Below are positions 34,701 through 43,079 of a stretch of 64,000 nucleotides of DNA, piece by piece. The stretch covers positions 62,001 to 126,000 of the forward strand of contig NZ_JAMPYG010000006.1 in NCBI RefSeq assembly GCF_023700745.1, in the 5' to 3' direction. Position 1 is the stretch's first letter. Every line of letters begins with the position of its first letter. The notes beneath the pieces are model-generated. The model was given only the letters and a program-made list of their open reading frames with translations, was not told the DNA's origin and searched no databases. Made by a program: the position numbers and the translations under genes. Origin of the DNA: Rhodoferax sp. GTDB taxonomy: Bacteria; Pseudomonadota; Gammaproteobacteria; Burkholderiales; Burkholderiaceae_C.

Positions 34701-35567
34701 ACACTGCGTGGCAATTTGGCCGCCGACCAGGCACTGATCATGCTGCCCGATGACAGCGCGCCACAACTCAGTGATGATGTGCTGGTGCGTGGCAAGACAG
34801 CCAAGGTACAAACACCTGTCGCACCGGACAAAACCGCCAGCCCGGACCCGCACCTTGTGACCGACTTGCTCATCGAACTTGATCTCGGCCCCGACTTTCA
34901 GATGCGGGGCCGCGGCCTGGACACCCGGCTCGCCGGCAAGCTGTCGCTGCACGCCATTGACAGGGAACGTCCCAACCTGACCGGTACGGTGCGCACGGTG
35001 CGCGGCACCTACCGGGCTTATGGCCAGCGTCTGGATATTGAGCACGGCATCGTCCGTTTTGTCGGCGCGGTCGATAACCCGATGCTGGACATTCTGGCGA
35101 TTCGCCCCCAACTCAGCCAGCGGGTGGGGGTGCAGGTGAATGGCACGGCACTGTCTCCCATCGTGCGGCTGTACGCCGAACCTGACCTGCCGGAGGCCGA
35201 AAAACTGGCCTGGCTGGTGCTGGGCCGCTCTGCCAGCGGCCGTGGTGGTGAGGCCGCCTTGCTGCAGCAGGCGGCGCTGGCCTTGCTCGGTGGCAGCGGC
35301 CAGGGACCGAGTGCCAGCCTGACGCAGGCGCTGGGGCTGGATGACTTGAGCTTCAGTGGCAGCAATGGCCGCGACACCGCCTCGGGCGCCACGGTCACGA
35401 TCGGAAAACGGCTCAGCAAGGATTTTTACGTGGCTTATGAAAACGGCCTGGCGGGTACCATGGGTGTTTTCACCATTTTTTATGATCTGTCCCGGCGCCT
35501 GACACTGCGCGCCCAGACCGGCGAGCAAAGCGCCGTCGATCTGATCTGGACCTTGCGTTACGACTGA
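31713..35567 (+). CDS. tamB: Translocation and assembly module protein TamB
   Basis: The 1284-residue protein has an N-terminal inner-membrane helix (residues about 8-30), a long beta-rich periplasmic region and a C-terminal TamB/DUF490 domain (about 950-1284) ending with FYVAYENGLAGTMGVFTIFY and a final Asp. Such proteins span the periplasm as a hydrophobic groove and move phospholipids to the outer membrane and help assemble some outer-membrane proteins. Length fits the family. It overlaps tamA by one base. Confidence 0.94.
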   Translation: MNALRLGLKLLAASLLTMLALTAALWLWSGASDSLATLLTRLQRFLPAGQTLEAKGVQGSLRAGGHIDWLRWRSGALSVEMQDIGIAWTLAPLLNKQLRLSELSIAALTVDDQRPSANAGPPTPPTDLRLPINVDVPFKVASLNWTGSTTLQITGVSGHYRFDGQNHTLEQGRSLVSAGNYQLSGQLQATAPMALTLQVQGLVQTTLPSSPQPLLVAATAQITGELDGPDAALALQASLNPEAAAGPTARPASSEAMHAEVSAQISPWQAQPLTQAQARWQALDLAALWPQAPQTQLSGEASVTPHAAAWQGLIKLANARPGPWNQQRLPFDSLQASLTYDHGQWALQSVHAEGAGGSITGAGQFKAGQWQGKTSLNKLNPGAIDSRLANATISGELQAEQTSKGIAFKAQLAAAPSKGKSGKASQLATRLHALQLQHLQAQGVWAAPHLTLSALTIDAQDAHLEGSLAYHQDTRATQGKLALNLPGLRADLDGRLASQEGQGTLAINMTDASLASQWLKRWPAVASALPDTRLGGAARLDARWQGGWQQQGRTLFMDARLRAPQLVWRSNPASQGATPDEGRLLGLEADLSGTLPALTLRTQGRADIGVRQLDWQAQARAGWRKAGHWQGSLDQLKLTARDGKQPGLWTLQADTGNNPPVMLDWLTSSLEHTLTLSAGSARLQGPQPEEARLSWQPMRWSQPLAQAAKQSSSQAQWYSQGRISHLPLAWLEALSDKTMADLGLSSDLILGGSWEARQTDALHLSATLERISGDLRLRADQNRQDALPAGMREARLEINLDAGALSSSLRWDSVRAGKALMAFSTQLQPQGNGWRLDQQVPIGGSLQIQMPPVDAWSVLAPPGWRLRGTMDANITLSGTLALPQWDGRLQARDLAVRSVVDGIDFSQGRLSARLHGQQMDIEEFTLQGAATSAGSGGELTMTGSVFWLASKTEADFLSHLSMALDVQAKALRLSNRSDRRLVVSGKLATQLRDSRLTLRGNLAADQALIMLPDDSAPQLSDDVLVRGKTAKVQTPVAPDKTASPDPHLVTDLLIELDLGPDFQMRGRGLDTRLAGKLSLHAIDRERPNLTGTVRTVRGTYRAYGQRLDIEHGIVRFVGAVDNPMLDILAIRPQLSQRVGVQVNGTALSPIVRLYAEPDLPEAEKLAWLVLGRSASGRGGEAALLQQAALALLGGSGQGPSASLTQALGLDDLSFSGSNGRDTASGATVTIGKRLSKDFYVAYENGLAGTMGVFTIFYDLSRRLTLRAQTGEQSAVDLIWTLRYD

Positions 35568-35669
35568 GCCACCCAGCCCAGAATCGCACAGCCAGTTCTG
35601 GTGTATTCTTCCACTTGCGATGAGTTGCTACAGGAAATTATTGTCCACACTATTTAATGAAAGCATCAC

Positions 35670-36107
35670 ATGAGTATTGCATCTGAATTCAAAGAGTTTG
35701 CCTTGAAGGGCAATGTCGTCGATCTTGCGGTCGGTGTCATCATTGGTGCCGCATTCGGCAAAATTGTCGATTCAATCGTCAAAGATCTGATCATGCCGCT
35801 GGTTGGCAAAGCCGTGGGCGGCCTCGATTTTTCCAACTACTTTCTACTGCTTTCCGACCCGCCTGCTGCATTTAATGGGCCAATGACCTATGAGGCGCTG
35901 ACGAAAGCTGGCGTGCCGCTATTCGCTTACGGGAACTTCATCTCTGTGGCTGTGAACTTCTTGATCCTGGCGTTCATCATTTTCATCATGATCCGCCAGA
36001 TCAACCGCATGAAGAAAGCAGCGCCACCGGCGCCTGCTGCGCCACCACCGGCCACGCCGGAGGACATCGTGCTGTTGCGGCAGATTCGCGATGCGCTCTC
36101 AAAATAG
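35670..36107 (+). CDS. mscL: Large-conductance mechanosensitive channel, copy 1
   Basis: MscL opens under membrane tension to release solutes on hypo-osmotic shock. The 145-residue protein begins [23 protein letters not shown] and has the pore helix with [16 protein letters not shown] and a second helix [19 protein letters not shown], then a proline-rich linker and the C-terminal bundle [15 protein letters not shown] second, closely similar copy is at 53238-53666. This copy precedes the tRNA-Arg and probably belongs to the core chromosome. Confidence 0.96.
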   Translation: MSIASEFKEFALKGNVVDLAVGVIIGAAFGKIVDSIVKDLIMPLVGKAVGGLDFSNYFLLLSDPPAAFNGPMTYEALTKAGVPLFAYGNFISVAVNFLILAFIIFIMIRQINRMKKAAPPAPAAPPPATPEDIVLLRQIRDALSK

Positions 36108-36307
36108 TGCCATCGTTTGACAGTAGGTAACGCCGTTTTCTTCAGGGCCTGCAAAGTGAAAACTCTGCAGATGCGCTGAAGAAACGAGGGGGCCAACGAA
36201 AAAATTCACAAGGTCCCAGACCCCGATCACTTCAGAGTCTTCGCACCATCAATTTCCGGACAGGCAAAAGCCGAACAGCTTGGATTCAGCCGGTAAAATC
36301 AGGCATT

Positions 36308-36382
36308 CCCACCGTAGCACAATGGACAGTGCGCATGCCTCCTAAGCGTGAAATACAGGTTCGATTCCTGTCGGCGGGACCA
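36308..36382 (+). tRNA. tRNA-Arg (anticodon CCU)
   Basis: The cloverleaf can be drawn: acceptor CCCACCG/CGGCGGG, D-stem GCAC/GTGC, anticodon stem CATGC/GCGTG with loop CTCCTAA (anticodon CCT at 36341-36343), T-stem ACAGG/CCTGT with loop TTCGATT, discriminator A and encoded CCA at 36380-36382. The fourth acceptor pair is an A-C mismatch (36311 with 36375). The gene is followed by a terminator and by island-type DNA, so its 3' end probably served as an integration site. Confidence 0.9.
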
Positions 36383-36388
36383 GATTTG

Positions 36389-36424
36389 AAGCCGGATTGG
36401 TTTTTTACCATCCGGCTTTTTTAT
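36389..36424 (+). terminator. Rho-independent terminator after tRNA-Arg
   Basis: An AAGCCGGAT/ATCCGGCTT stem (36389-36397 with 36410-36418), extended by GGT/ACC around a T-rich loop, is followed by a run of T. Confidence 0.88.
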
Positions 36425-36943
36425 TTTCCCCTATGAAAACCTGCTTTTTGCGTTCAGTGACGTTCGCCATAGTTTGGCACGTTCCAGACAAACACGGGGG
36501 TACATTTGGGGGTATTTTTTAAACAATTGGGGGTATATGGCCAAGACGTGGGCCGTGACTCATTCGATTTGCCGGGTTTCCCCGGCTTAGCGCCTGATGC
36601 GCTCTCGCTGGCCAGGGCGCGAAGCTGGAGGAAACTTGCGCAAAAGTACCCCCAAATCGGGGGTACTTGCGGCACAAACTGGGGGTATTTTTGTCAGCAT
36701 TCGCCAAGCTTCAGGGACGTTTTTCTTCGGGGTATAGACAAAAGAAGTGGGGGCACTGGGGGCAACTGTGGATAACTACCCTAACTGATTGTCAGTATTG
36801 ACGAATTCTGCCCCCACCTTGACCGGGGGCACTTGGGCTGCAGTCAGTTTCAAGGGCTTTCGCTAACGCCCGGTCATTTGCGCCGCTTTGACCACCGGGA
36901 TCGGCTGGCCATCAGGTTCATGGCACCTGCCATTTCGTGACGA
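36425..36943. repeat. Gene-free stretch with GGGGGTA repeats at the island edge
   Basis: No gene is seen here. GGGGGTA occurs at 36496, 36508, 36529, 36659 and 36681, and a perfect inverted pair AAGTACCCCC/GGGGGTACTT surrounds AAATC (36645-36669). Weaker GGGGGCA elements follow near 36749-36763 and 36826. The cluster lies directly behind the tRNA gene. Such repeats resemble arm-type recombinase sites next to P4-like integrase genes, but no integrase gene is present. Confidence 0.6.
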
Positions 36944-38890
36944 TCACAAATCAAGCGCAAAGATCCCAGGCGGTATGCGGTAACACCACGTATTGCCAAT
37001 GCCAGGCAGGCGCGGTCTACAGTCGAATGCACGGCCTTTGTCGGGCATCAGGCAGCCATGATCGAGCAGCACACGGGCCACCATCTTATGGTCGAAGCCT
37101 TGGCAAACCTCGGCTTTGAATGTCTCGGACAGAATGAAATATTCAAAGCTCACACCCTCACCCAGCGTCGCCGGCATTCGGTCGCCAAACGCGGTGCCCA
37201 ATTGCGAATTACCTTTGATGGGCTGACCATCATCGTTCAACATCCGCCGCACGCCCGCTCGGCTCAAAGTCTTGGGGGCCTGGTCATCGCTGCCCCGGTG
37301 CCACATGGCAAAGCGGCCCTCAGCGTTGAGCTCCAAGAATCGCCGCACTTGCCGCAACATGGTCACGATCTCGCCATTGCCGATGCCACCGCGGGCAGTC
37401 AGCCAGGCATTGAAGCAGCAACGAGCGGCACGTTCGCTCTCGCCCACTGACCAGCCGGTCAGTCCCGCCGCCGTTGCCATCTCGCCAGCGGCACCCACCA
37501 GTGCAAAGCGTGCACCCACCCGCTCAACCTGCCCGCTGCAATCCTTGGGGATCATCAATTGCGCCAGGGCGTCTGATGCGTTGTGAATGCCCGCCTTCAG
37601 GGTGTCGGAATGTTCAGTCAACCAATGCAGCCAGGCGCGGCCGGTGGCTCCGTACACCGTTTGGGTTTGCACGGTGATGTGCTTTGCAAAGGCTGCACCG
37701 CCTTCCTTGCCGTGCAGGTTTTCAAAGGCGCCCAGCCCGGCCCCGGCATCGGCGGGAATGTCGGCCATGCGCACTTCTTGCCCGGTGCGGGTGCGCTTCA
37801 TGCCCTCGGCCATGTGATCTGACAAACCCACTTCGCCAGCAGACAGGAACAGCAGCCGCCATACCTGGCGGGCGCGTGGCGTGCCAGTGCGGGTGGCGCG
37901 GGCTTTGCCTTGTTCATTGGCCAGCATGTAGGCGCATTCGCCCGCCGTCTTGGGGTCGATCTGAGCCAGTTCGTCAAGAATCAGCAGCCCATCGCAGTGT
38001 TGCGCCGCCGTGGCTTCAAGTGCGTTGTCGGTGCTGCGCCAGCGCTGCAAATAGCTGGCACCACCGTAGACGCTGGCGGCCGCTTTCAGTGCCGTGGTTT
38101 TGCCGCTTGATGAATCACCCCGGTAATGAAACCCGCCACTCTCCATACCCGCCGGGCGCAGCAGTGGCCCGGCAAAAGCACACGCCACCGCAAAGGTCAG
38201 ACGCGAATTGCCAACACACAAGGCGCCTACACGCACGCGCCATTGGTCGGGTGTGCCCTTGACGCGAAACGTGTTTTCCACCGGGTTGTCACTCTGAAAA
38301 ACGATGCGCTCAGCATCATCGCCGATGGTTTCCTTTGGCAGCACAAAAGCGCGGCCATGCCAGCCGATGCGGTCGGTGCAGCTTGCAAAGCTTTCAGGCG
38401 TGCGAGTTTGAATGTAATGAGTCAACCGTGTGCGTGCGCGTTGCGTGGTAGCGATGCGCAGGCCCATGTTCAGCAGTGTGGCGCGGTACTCGCCGCCGTC
38501 AGCGCTGAGCATGCGAGCGGGCATAGCCCAGGTCTTGCGGTGCCCCAGCGGATCGGCAAAGGCCAGCAGGTAACCCCAGCCGCCGCCGTCCTGGTCGCGG
38601 GTCAACGCCTCAACATCCAAGCGGCTGCAAAGCCATTCAGGCGGTTTGCGTTTGCCGTCCTGGTCGGCACCGCAAAACCACACGCCGTTATCGTCAACCG
38701 TGAACGGGTCGAACATGCGTTCATAGTTGCTACCGTTGCAGCCATCATCCCCGCTGCCACCTGACGCATCACTGGGCACGCTGGCCTGGCGTGCAGTCGT
38801 ACTGGCTCGCTTCGCTGGCATGACGCTGGTGAGCACCTGACCAGCCTGGTCTGCATTGATGGTGTCCATGACGCGTGTCCCGCAGTCCAT
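36944..38890 (-). CDS. DUF927 domain ATPase (island replication/helicase type)
   Basis: The protein of 648 residues carries a DUF927 domain: Walker A GDSSSGKTTALKAAASVYGG, Walker B LLILDELAQIDPKTAGECAYML and an arginine-rich stretch with KARATRTGTPR. DUF927 proteins are helicase-like ATPases found in phages, satellites and genomic islands, often with a primase and AlpA. ATG 38890 is taken; the frame stays open to a TTG at 38932 inside alpA, and an ATG at 38869 is another choice. It is the gene nearest to the tRNA end of the island and points toward the tRNA. Confidence 0.8.
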   Translation of the reverse strand: MDCGTRVMDTINADQAGQVLTSVMPAKRASTTARQASVPSDASGGSGDDGCNGSNYERMFDPFTVDDNGVWFCGADQDGKRKPPEWLCSRLDVEALTRDQDGGGWGYLLAFADPLGHRKTWAMPARMLSADGGEYRATLLNMGLRIATTQRARTRLTHYIQTRTPESFASCTDRIGWHGRAFVLPKETIGDDAERIVFQSDNPVENTFRVKGTPDQWRVRVGALCVGNSRLTFAVACAFAGPLLRPAGMESGGFHYRGDSSSGKTTALKAAASVYGGASYLQRWRSTDNALEATAAQHCDGLLILDELAQIDPKTAGECAYMLANEQGKARATRTGTPRARQVWRLLFLSAGEVGLSDHMAEGMKRTRTGQEVRMADIPADAGAGLGAFENLHGKEGGAAFAKHITVQTQTVYGATGRAWLHWLTEHSDTLKAGIHNASDALAQLMIPKDCSGQVERVGARFALVGAAGEMATAAGLTGWSVGESERAARCCFNAWLTARGGIGNGEIVTMLRQVRRFLELNAEGRFAMWHRGSDDQAPKTLSRAGVRRMLNDDGQPIKGNSQLGTAFGDRMPATLGEGVSFEYFILSETFKAEVCQGFDHKMVARVLLDHGCLMPDKGRAFDCRPRLPGIGNTWCYRIPPGIFALDL

Positions 38891-38897
38891 GCGTCGA

Positions 38898-39125
38898 TCA
38901 TGACCGCTCGGCTGCTTGGATGCGCTCGGCAATCCATTGGTCGATCTTGGATGCTGGCCAGCACACGGCGCGTCGGCTCAGTTTCAGGGGGCGCGGGAAT
39001 GCGGGTGGGTTGCGATTGATCATCTCGTAAATCGCTGATTTTTGAAGCCCGACACGTGCCACCACTGCGGGCAGGCGCAGCAGGGTTTCAGCGGGTGGTG
39101 CGGGCGGGTTTACTTGGGCTTTCAT
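38898..39125 (-). CDS. AlpA-family excisionase/transcriptional regulator
   Basis: The 75-residue protein has the MerR-like winged helix of AlpA proteins: LLRLPAVVARVGLQKSAIYEMINRNPPAFPRPLKLS, then AVCWPASKIDQWI. Such proteins act as excisionases or activators of integrase genes in P4-like elements. The start ATG 39125 fits the family; the frame is open upstream to 39443 without signature. It ends 8 bases before the DUF927 start, so the two are cotranscribed. Confidence 0.87.
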   Translation of the reverse strand: MKAQVNPPAPPAETLLRLPAVVARVGLQKSAIYEMINRNPPAFPRPLKLSRRAVCWPASKIDQWIAERIQAAERS

Positions 39126-39501
39126 GTCTTTCCTTGCGTTGAAAACGTTAATGAACAGTGGAACGCTCTGTGGTCTGAAACCCCATTGGTCAACAATTCG
39201 CACGGTCTTCTGACCTGGCGATAGGGCACGGGGCACGTCGTTCGTCACCATCCATATACGTGCGATGCGCAAGTCCAGCTTGCCCGGCTTGGCAGCGGCC
39301 TGGTTCAGACCTGCCCGCTGGTGATCTGGCCGAGGTGCTCGATCATGGCTTGCAGGGGTGTCAGGCGGCTTGCCTGGGTGACTGCGCGCCTTGCTAAGCA
39401 CCCAAACACACGTGGTTGGCCAAACGTGCTTGGTGGGTGTCAACCAAGATTGCAGGCAACGACGTGGGACATGTCAGGAATGGCGCAGGTCTCGCGTCAA
39501 C
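39126..39501. other. Intergenic region between alpA and defence operon
   Basis: No gene supported. It holds the 3' end of the defence operon and the alpA promoter region. An imperfect palindrome lies near 39400-39442 (CACCCAAACACACG against CACCCACCAAGCACG on the other strand), which could be an operator or terminator. Confidence 0.4.
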
Positions 39502-41892
39502 TTACATCGGTTTTTCATTCATCCGGTAGCCCATCGCCCGGTATCCACGCTGGCGTTTGTCCCACATCCGCAGCAGCGCCGGGTGACCGGTGTCCACGAA
39601 GTCGATGATGCGCACGTCGGTCTTGGTGGCGTGCTCGCGGTGAAGTCGGCCTGCATATTGCTGCAACGTTCCCTTCCACGAAACTGGCATGGCCAGCACC
39701 AAGGTATCAAGCGGCGGATGGTCGAATCCTTCACCAACCAGCTTGCCAGTCGCAAGCAGAACACGCGGGGCATCGGGTGGCAGCGTATTGAGTTTCGCGA
39801 TCAGGGTGGCGCGCTGCTTTTTGGCTATCCGCCCGTGCAGGACAAACAAAGATGGCACCTCGTCGCCCAAGGCCGTTTGGATGGCATCGAGATGTTCGGT
39901 GCGCTCGGTCAGCACCAATACCTTCCGGCCTTGTCCATAGGCATTGATGACTTCGGCGGCAATCGTGGCCGTTCGGGCTTGGTCAATGGCAAGGTGCCGG
40001 AATACATCCTGAATTCCAGAATCCGGAGGCAAGTCAATCCGCGAGTGCAATGTGCACGGCGTGACAGCCAGGTCGTGCGGCGCACCCGAGGGCTTGGCGG
40101 CGGTGTGGCGAGTTGGCCCGCATTGCATGAAAATAATCGGCTGCTGGCCATCGCGGCGAATCGGTGTTGCCGTCAAGCCGAGCACGTATTTGGCTTTGGC
40201 CTGCTTCAAAATCGCATCGAATGACGCCGCGCCGACATGATGGCATTCGTCCACAATCACGTGACCGTAGTTTTCGACCAGCAGATTCACTTCTCCCTGG
40301 CGCGACAATGATTGCATCACCGCGATATCGACTTTGCCTGTCGGCTTGACCTTGCCGGCACCTATGGTGCCAACCACGCCTTTGCCAACACCCAAGAATG
40401 ATTGCAAGCGCTCCTGCCATTGTTTGAGCAGTTCGGTTCGATGCACCAGCACCAGCGTGTTGACGCCACGGCGCGCAATCATCGCAGCAGCCGTGACTGT
40501 TTTGCCAAAGGCCGTCGGCGCGCACAGCACGCCTGCATCGTGATGCAGCATGGCGGTTACGGCGAATTCTTGATCCAGCCGCAAAGTACCGGCAAAAGCC
40601 ACGTCCAGCGGCGAACCTACGTATCGCTCGTCGATCAGCTCGCAGCCAATGGCGTTGTCACGAAGTAGCTCCAGCGCAGCATCCAGGCAGCCACGTGGCA
40701 ATGCAATGTGATTGGGATAGTTTTCGGCGCAGCCGATGATGCGCGGTTCATCCCACACAGAGAAGCGCATCGCCTGTTTCTTGTAAAACTCCGGATTCTG
40801 AAAGGCCGCCAAACGAATCAGTCGGTTGGCCAGTGACTGCGGCAGTTGTGACTTCTCAAAATAGACCAGGTTGGCCAGTGTTACCGTGAGCGATTTCGGC
40901 ATCAACCCGACCAGCTTCTTGCTGGCGGATGCGGATCGTTTCCACGGCTCCTTTTGATCTTCCTCATCGATGAACGTGACATCGAGTGGGTGCGCATTGC
41001 CCGTCGCCCGCAGGATAGTGGGTTCGATATCGTGTGCAGGCATCGGCACGACGGCAGCCAGAAACGCCCATTGATCCCGGTACGGTCGCAGGTCAGCATC
41101 GACGAACACACTGAACCCCTTCTCACGCGGATGCTTCTGCAGTGGCAGCGCGATCAGATTACCGAAACCGCCTTTGGGCATTGAATCCTGATTGGGGAAC
41201 AAACGGTCGTAGGATTCGAGCTTGAGTTGGCGGGTGCGGGCGCAGGTGTGGCTGATGATGGCTGTGCCGAGTCGGCGCGCATCACGTGCAGACACGCTAC
41301 CCGAGAAGAAAACCCACGCGTGTGCACCGTTGCCGGAGCGCGAAATCTCGAGGGCGACCGGCACGCCCAGTTCGTGACACGACTGGTAAAACGCACTGGC
41401 ATCCTCCCGCCATTCCGCCTCGTCGAAATCCGCGGCGAGGAAATGGCAGGTGTCATCGGCCAGCAGCGGATAGACGCCAATGGTGCGTTTGCCTGCGAGA
41501 TGCTCGTAGATCACCTGATCCGACAACGGAATCAGCAGACGGTTGTTGCATTCCCCGCATTTGATACGCGGCTTTTCGCAAACACCGGCCAGCCACTCAT
41601 TGCCACAAGCCGGTGCGTAGCCGGACTTGCCGGTTGTTTTGCTTTCCCAGCGGATGGGGTAGACATCCGTGCGGCCACAAAACAGCCGACGAAACAGCGC
41701 CACTTTTTCGGCGGTGGAAAGACGGGATGGTTCCGGCTCCGGGACGGGCGGCGTTGGTTCAGGCGGAATTGGCTGATGCGTCAAACGCCATTCGATACCG
41801 TGACTGTCCAGCAGCGCGATCAGTCTGGCGTTTTCGGTTTGCAGCGCCGTGAGCGGATTGGGAATGTCTGGGCCGTGCTGAACAAACTGCAT
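39502..41892 (-). CDS. TOTE-type primase-helicase (AEP primase fused to superfamily 2 helicase)
   Basis: The 796-residue protein has a coiled N-terminus, a four-cysteine zinc-ribbon-like segment (ACGNEWLAGVCEKPRIKCGEC, split over residues about 93-115), an archaeo-eukaryotic primase core with FLAADFDEAEW (catalytic acidic pair) and SRSGNGAHAWVFFSG, and then a DEAD-like helicase with Walker A variant APTAFGKT, DECHH, LGLTATP and a C-terminal helicase part with QQYAGRLHRE. This layout matches the TOTE conflict-system proteins described by comparative genomics in prokaryotic immunity loci. It starts 2 bases after hsdS and so belongs to the restriction-modification operon. Its activity is not established. 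Confidence 0.82.
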   Translation of the reverse strand: MQFVQHGPDIPNPLTALQTENARLIALLDSHGIEWRLTHQPIPPEPTPPVPEPEPSRLSTAEKVALFRRLFCGRTDVYPIRWESKTTGKSGYAPACGNEWLAGVCEKPRIKCGECNNRLLIPLSDQVIYEHLAGKRTIGVYPLLADDTCHFLAADFDEAEWREDASAFYQSCHELGVPVALEISRSGNGAHAWVFFSGSVSARDARRLGTAIISHTCARTRQLKLESYDRLFPNQDSMPKGGFGNLIALPLQKHPREKGFSVFVDADLRPYRDQWAFLAAVVPMPAHDIEPTILRATGNAHPLDVTFIDEEDQKEPWKRSASASKKLVGLMPKSLTVTLANLVYFEKSQLPQSLANRLIRLAAFQNPEFYKKQAMRFSVWDEPRIIGCAENYPNHIALPRGCLDAALELLRDNAIGCELIDERYVGSPLDVAFAGTLRLDQEFAVTAMLHHDAGVLCAPTAFGKTVTAAAMIARRGVNTLVLVHRTELLKQWQERLQSFLGVGKGVVGTIGAGKVKPTGKVDIAVMQSLSRQGEVNLLVENYGHVIVDECHHVGAASFDAILKQAKAKYVLGLTATPIRRDGQQPIIFMQCGPTRHTAAKPSGAPHDLAVTPCTLHSRIDLPPDSGIQDVFRHLAIDQARTATIAAEVINAYGQGRKVLVLTERTEHLDAIQTALGDEVPSLFVLHGRIAKKQRATLIAKLNTLPPDAPRVLLATGKLVGEGFDHPPLDTLVLAMPVSWKGTLQQYAGRLHREHATKTDVRIIDFVDTGHPALLRMWDKRQRGYRAMGYRMNEKPM

Positions 41893-41894
41893 CG

Positions 41895-43079
41895 TCAGGC
41901 CGGTTCCGAAAATACACGTTCCAGCGTCGCGGGCAGCAGCGCGGCATTGGCGGCGCGGATGGCGGAGTGTTTGGCTTTGAGTGCGGTGATGTCGGTTTGC
42001 AGGCGATCGAAGGTTTGTTGCGTGGCCAACGACGGAGTGGGCACTTCGATTTTCCCGAGATTGCCCAGACTCAAAGTTCGATTTCGGTCAGCGGTGCCTG
42101 GCGATGCAAAGCCGATTTTCTCCAGGCCGTCTTCGCTCAAAAGGTAGTAGGCAAGAAATCCGGCTGTGGCCAACTCAGCATCGGGAACGCAAGCAATGTA
42201 GCGATGAGATGCGATACATCCATCGTGTATCTCTCTTGCAACCCCAATAGCCCCTTCCCAAGCCTTGATGTTGCTGAGAACCAAATCGCCAGCCTTGATC
42301 CAAACGGGCTTTTGCCATGTCGCTTCAGCGCCATCGAAGTCAGGTTTAATGAACAAGCCCTTACCAAAGGAGCGCGCACCAAGCTCGCGGTAGCGCAGTG
42401 ATATGTCGATCTCAACATTGCGGCGAACGACGGGTGCAACTTCCGCCATTGGCCGCAGCGGGGCATGGGCAATCGCATCGCGGAAGCGCAAGGCCAGAAG
42501 GTGTTCGGCATCGCGTTCGACGGCATCCAGATGCGCTTCAAGTTCACGGGTTTTCTCGGTCAGCTCCTTGAAATGCTGCACGACACGATCTTGGGTGCTT
42601 AAGGCTGGCACCGGTACCATAATTTTTGCCAACGATGTGGCGGTTAATGTCCGATTGCGAGCGACAGTGCCGGTGGATGCACCTACCAGCTTCACCATTC
42701 CTTCAGCGGTCTTGAAGTAGTGCGCCAGGAACGCTGGGTTGATGCGGCCGGGATCGCAGGCGCAAGTCAGCATGCGATGGTTGCCAATGCACCCATCATC
42801 TTCTGGCTTAGCCATTGCCACTGCCCCCTCCCACGCCATGATGTTGCTGAAGACCAGATCGTCTTGGTGGATGCGGTACAACCCTTGCCAGGTAAATTCG
42901 GCGCCCTTCAGCGTGCGGCGATGAAACGTGCCTTTGTGAAAACTGCGGACGCCGAGTTCGATGTAGGTGGTGTCTGGGTCAATGCTCACTTCGCGGCGCA
43001 CCAAGGGGGCTACTTCAGCGAGTGTGAGATAGGGCGTATGGCTGTCTTGCCCCAACTGAACTTTCAGGCCGGATTTCAT
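41895..43079 (-). CDS. hsdS: Type I restriction specificity subunit HsdS
   Basis: HsdS chooses the DNA target of the type I system. The 394 residues contain two target-recognition domains (about 15-165 and 210-365), each followed by a helical spacer (QHFKELTEKTRELEAHLDAVE and the final FDRLQTDITALKAK). The two recognition domains resemble each other closely: both show AEVAP, VRR, ELG-RSF-KG, FSN/LSN-I-AWEGA and RNRTL. Its start overlaps the YhcG gene stop and its stop lies 2 bases before the primase-helicase gene. Confidence 0.92.
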   Translation of the reverse strand: MKSGLKVQLGQDSHTPYLTLAEVAPLVRREVSIDPDTTYIELGVRSFHKGTFHRRTLKGAEFTWQGLYRIHQDDLVFSNIMAWEGAVAMAKPEDDGCIGNHRMLTCACDPGRINPAFLAHYFKTAEGMVKLVGASTGTVARNRTLTATSLAKIMVPVPALSTQDRVVQHFKELTEKTRELEAHLDAVERDAEHLLALRFRDAIAHAPLRPMAEVAPVVRRNVEIDISLRYRELGARSFGKGLFIKPDFDGAEATWQKPVWIKAGDLVLSNIKAWEGAIGVAREIHDGCIASHRYIACVPDAELATAGFLAYYLLSEDGLEKIGFASPGTADRNRTLSLGNLGKIEVPTPSLATQQTFDRLQTDITALKAKHSAIRAANAALLPATLERVFSEPA

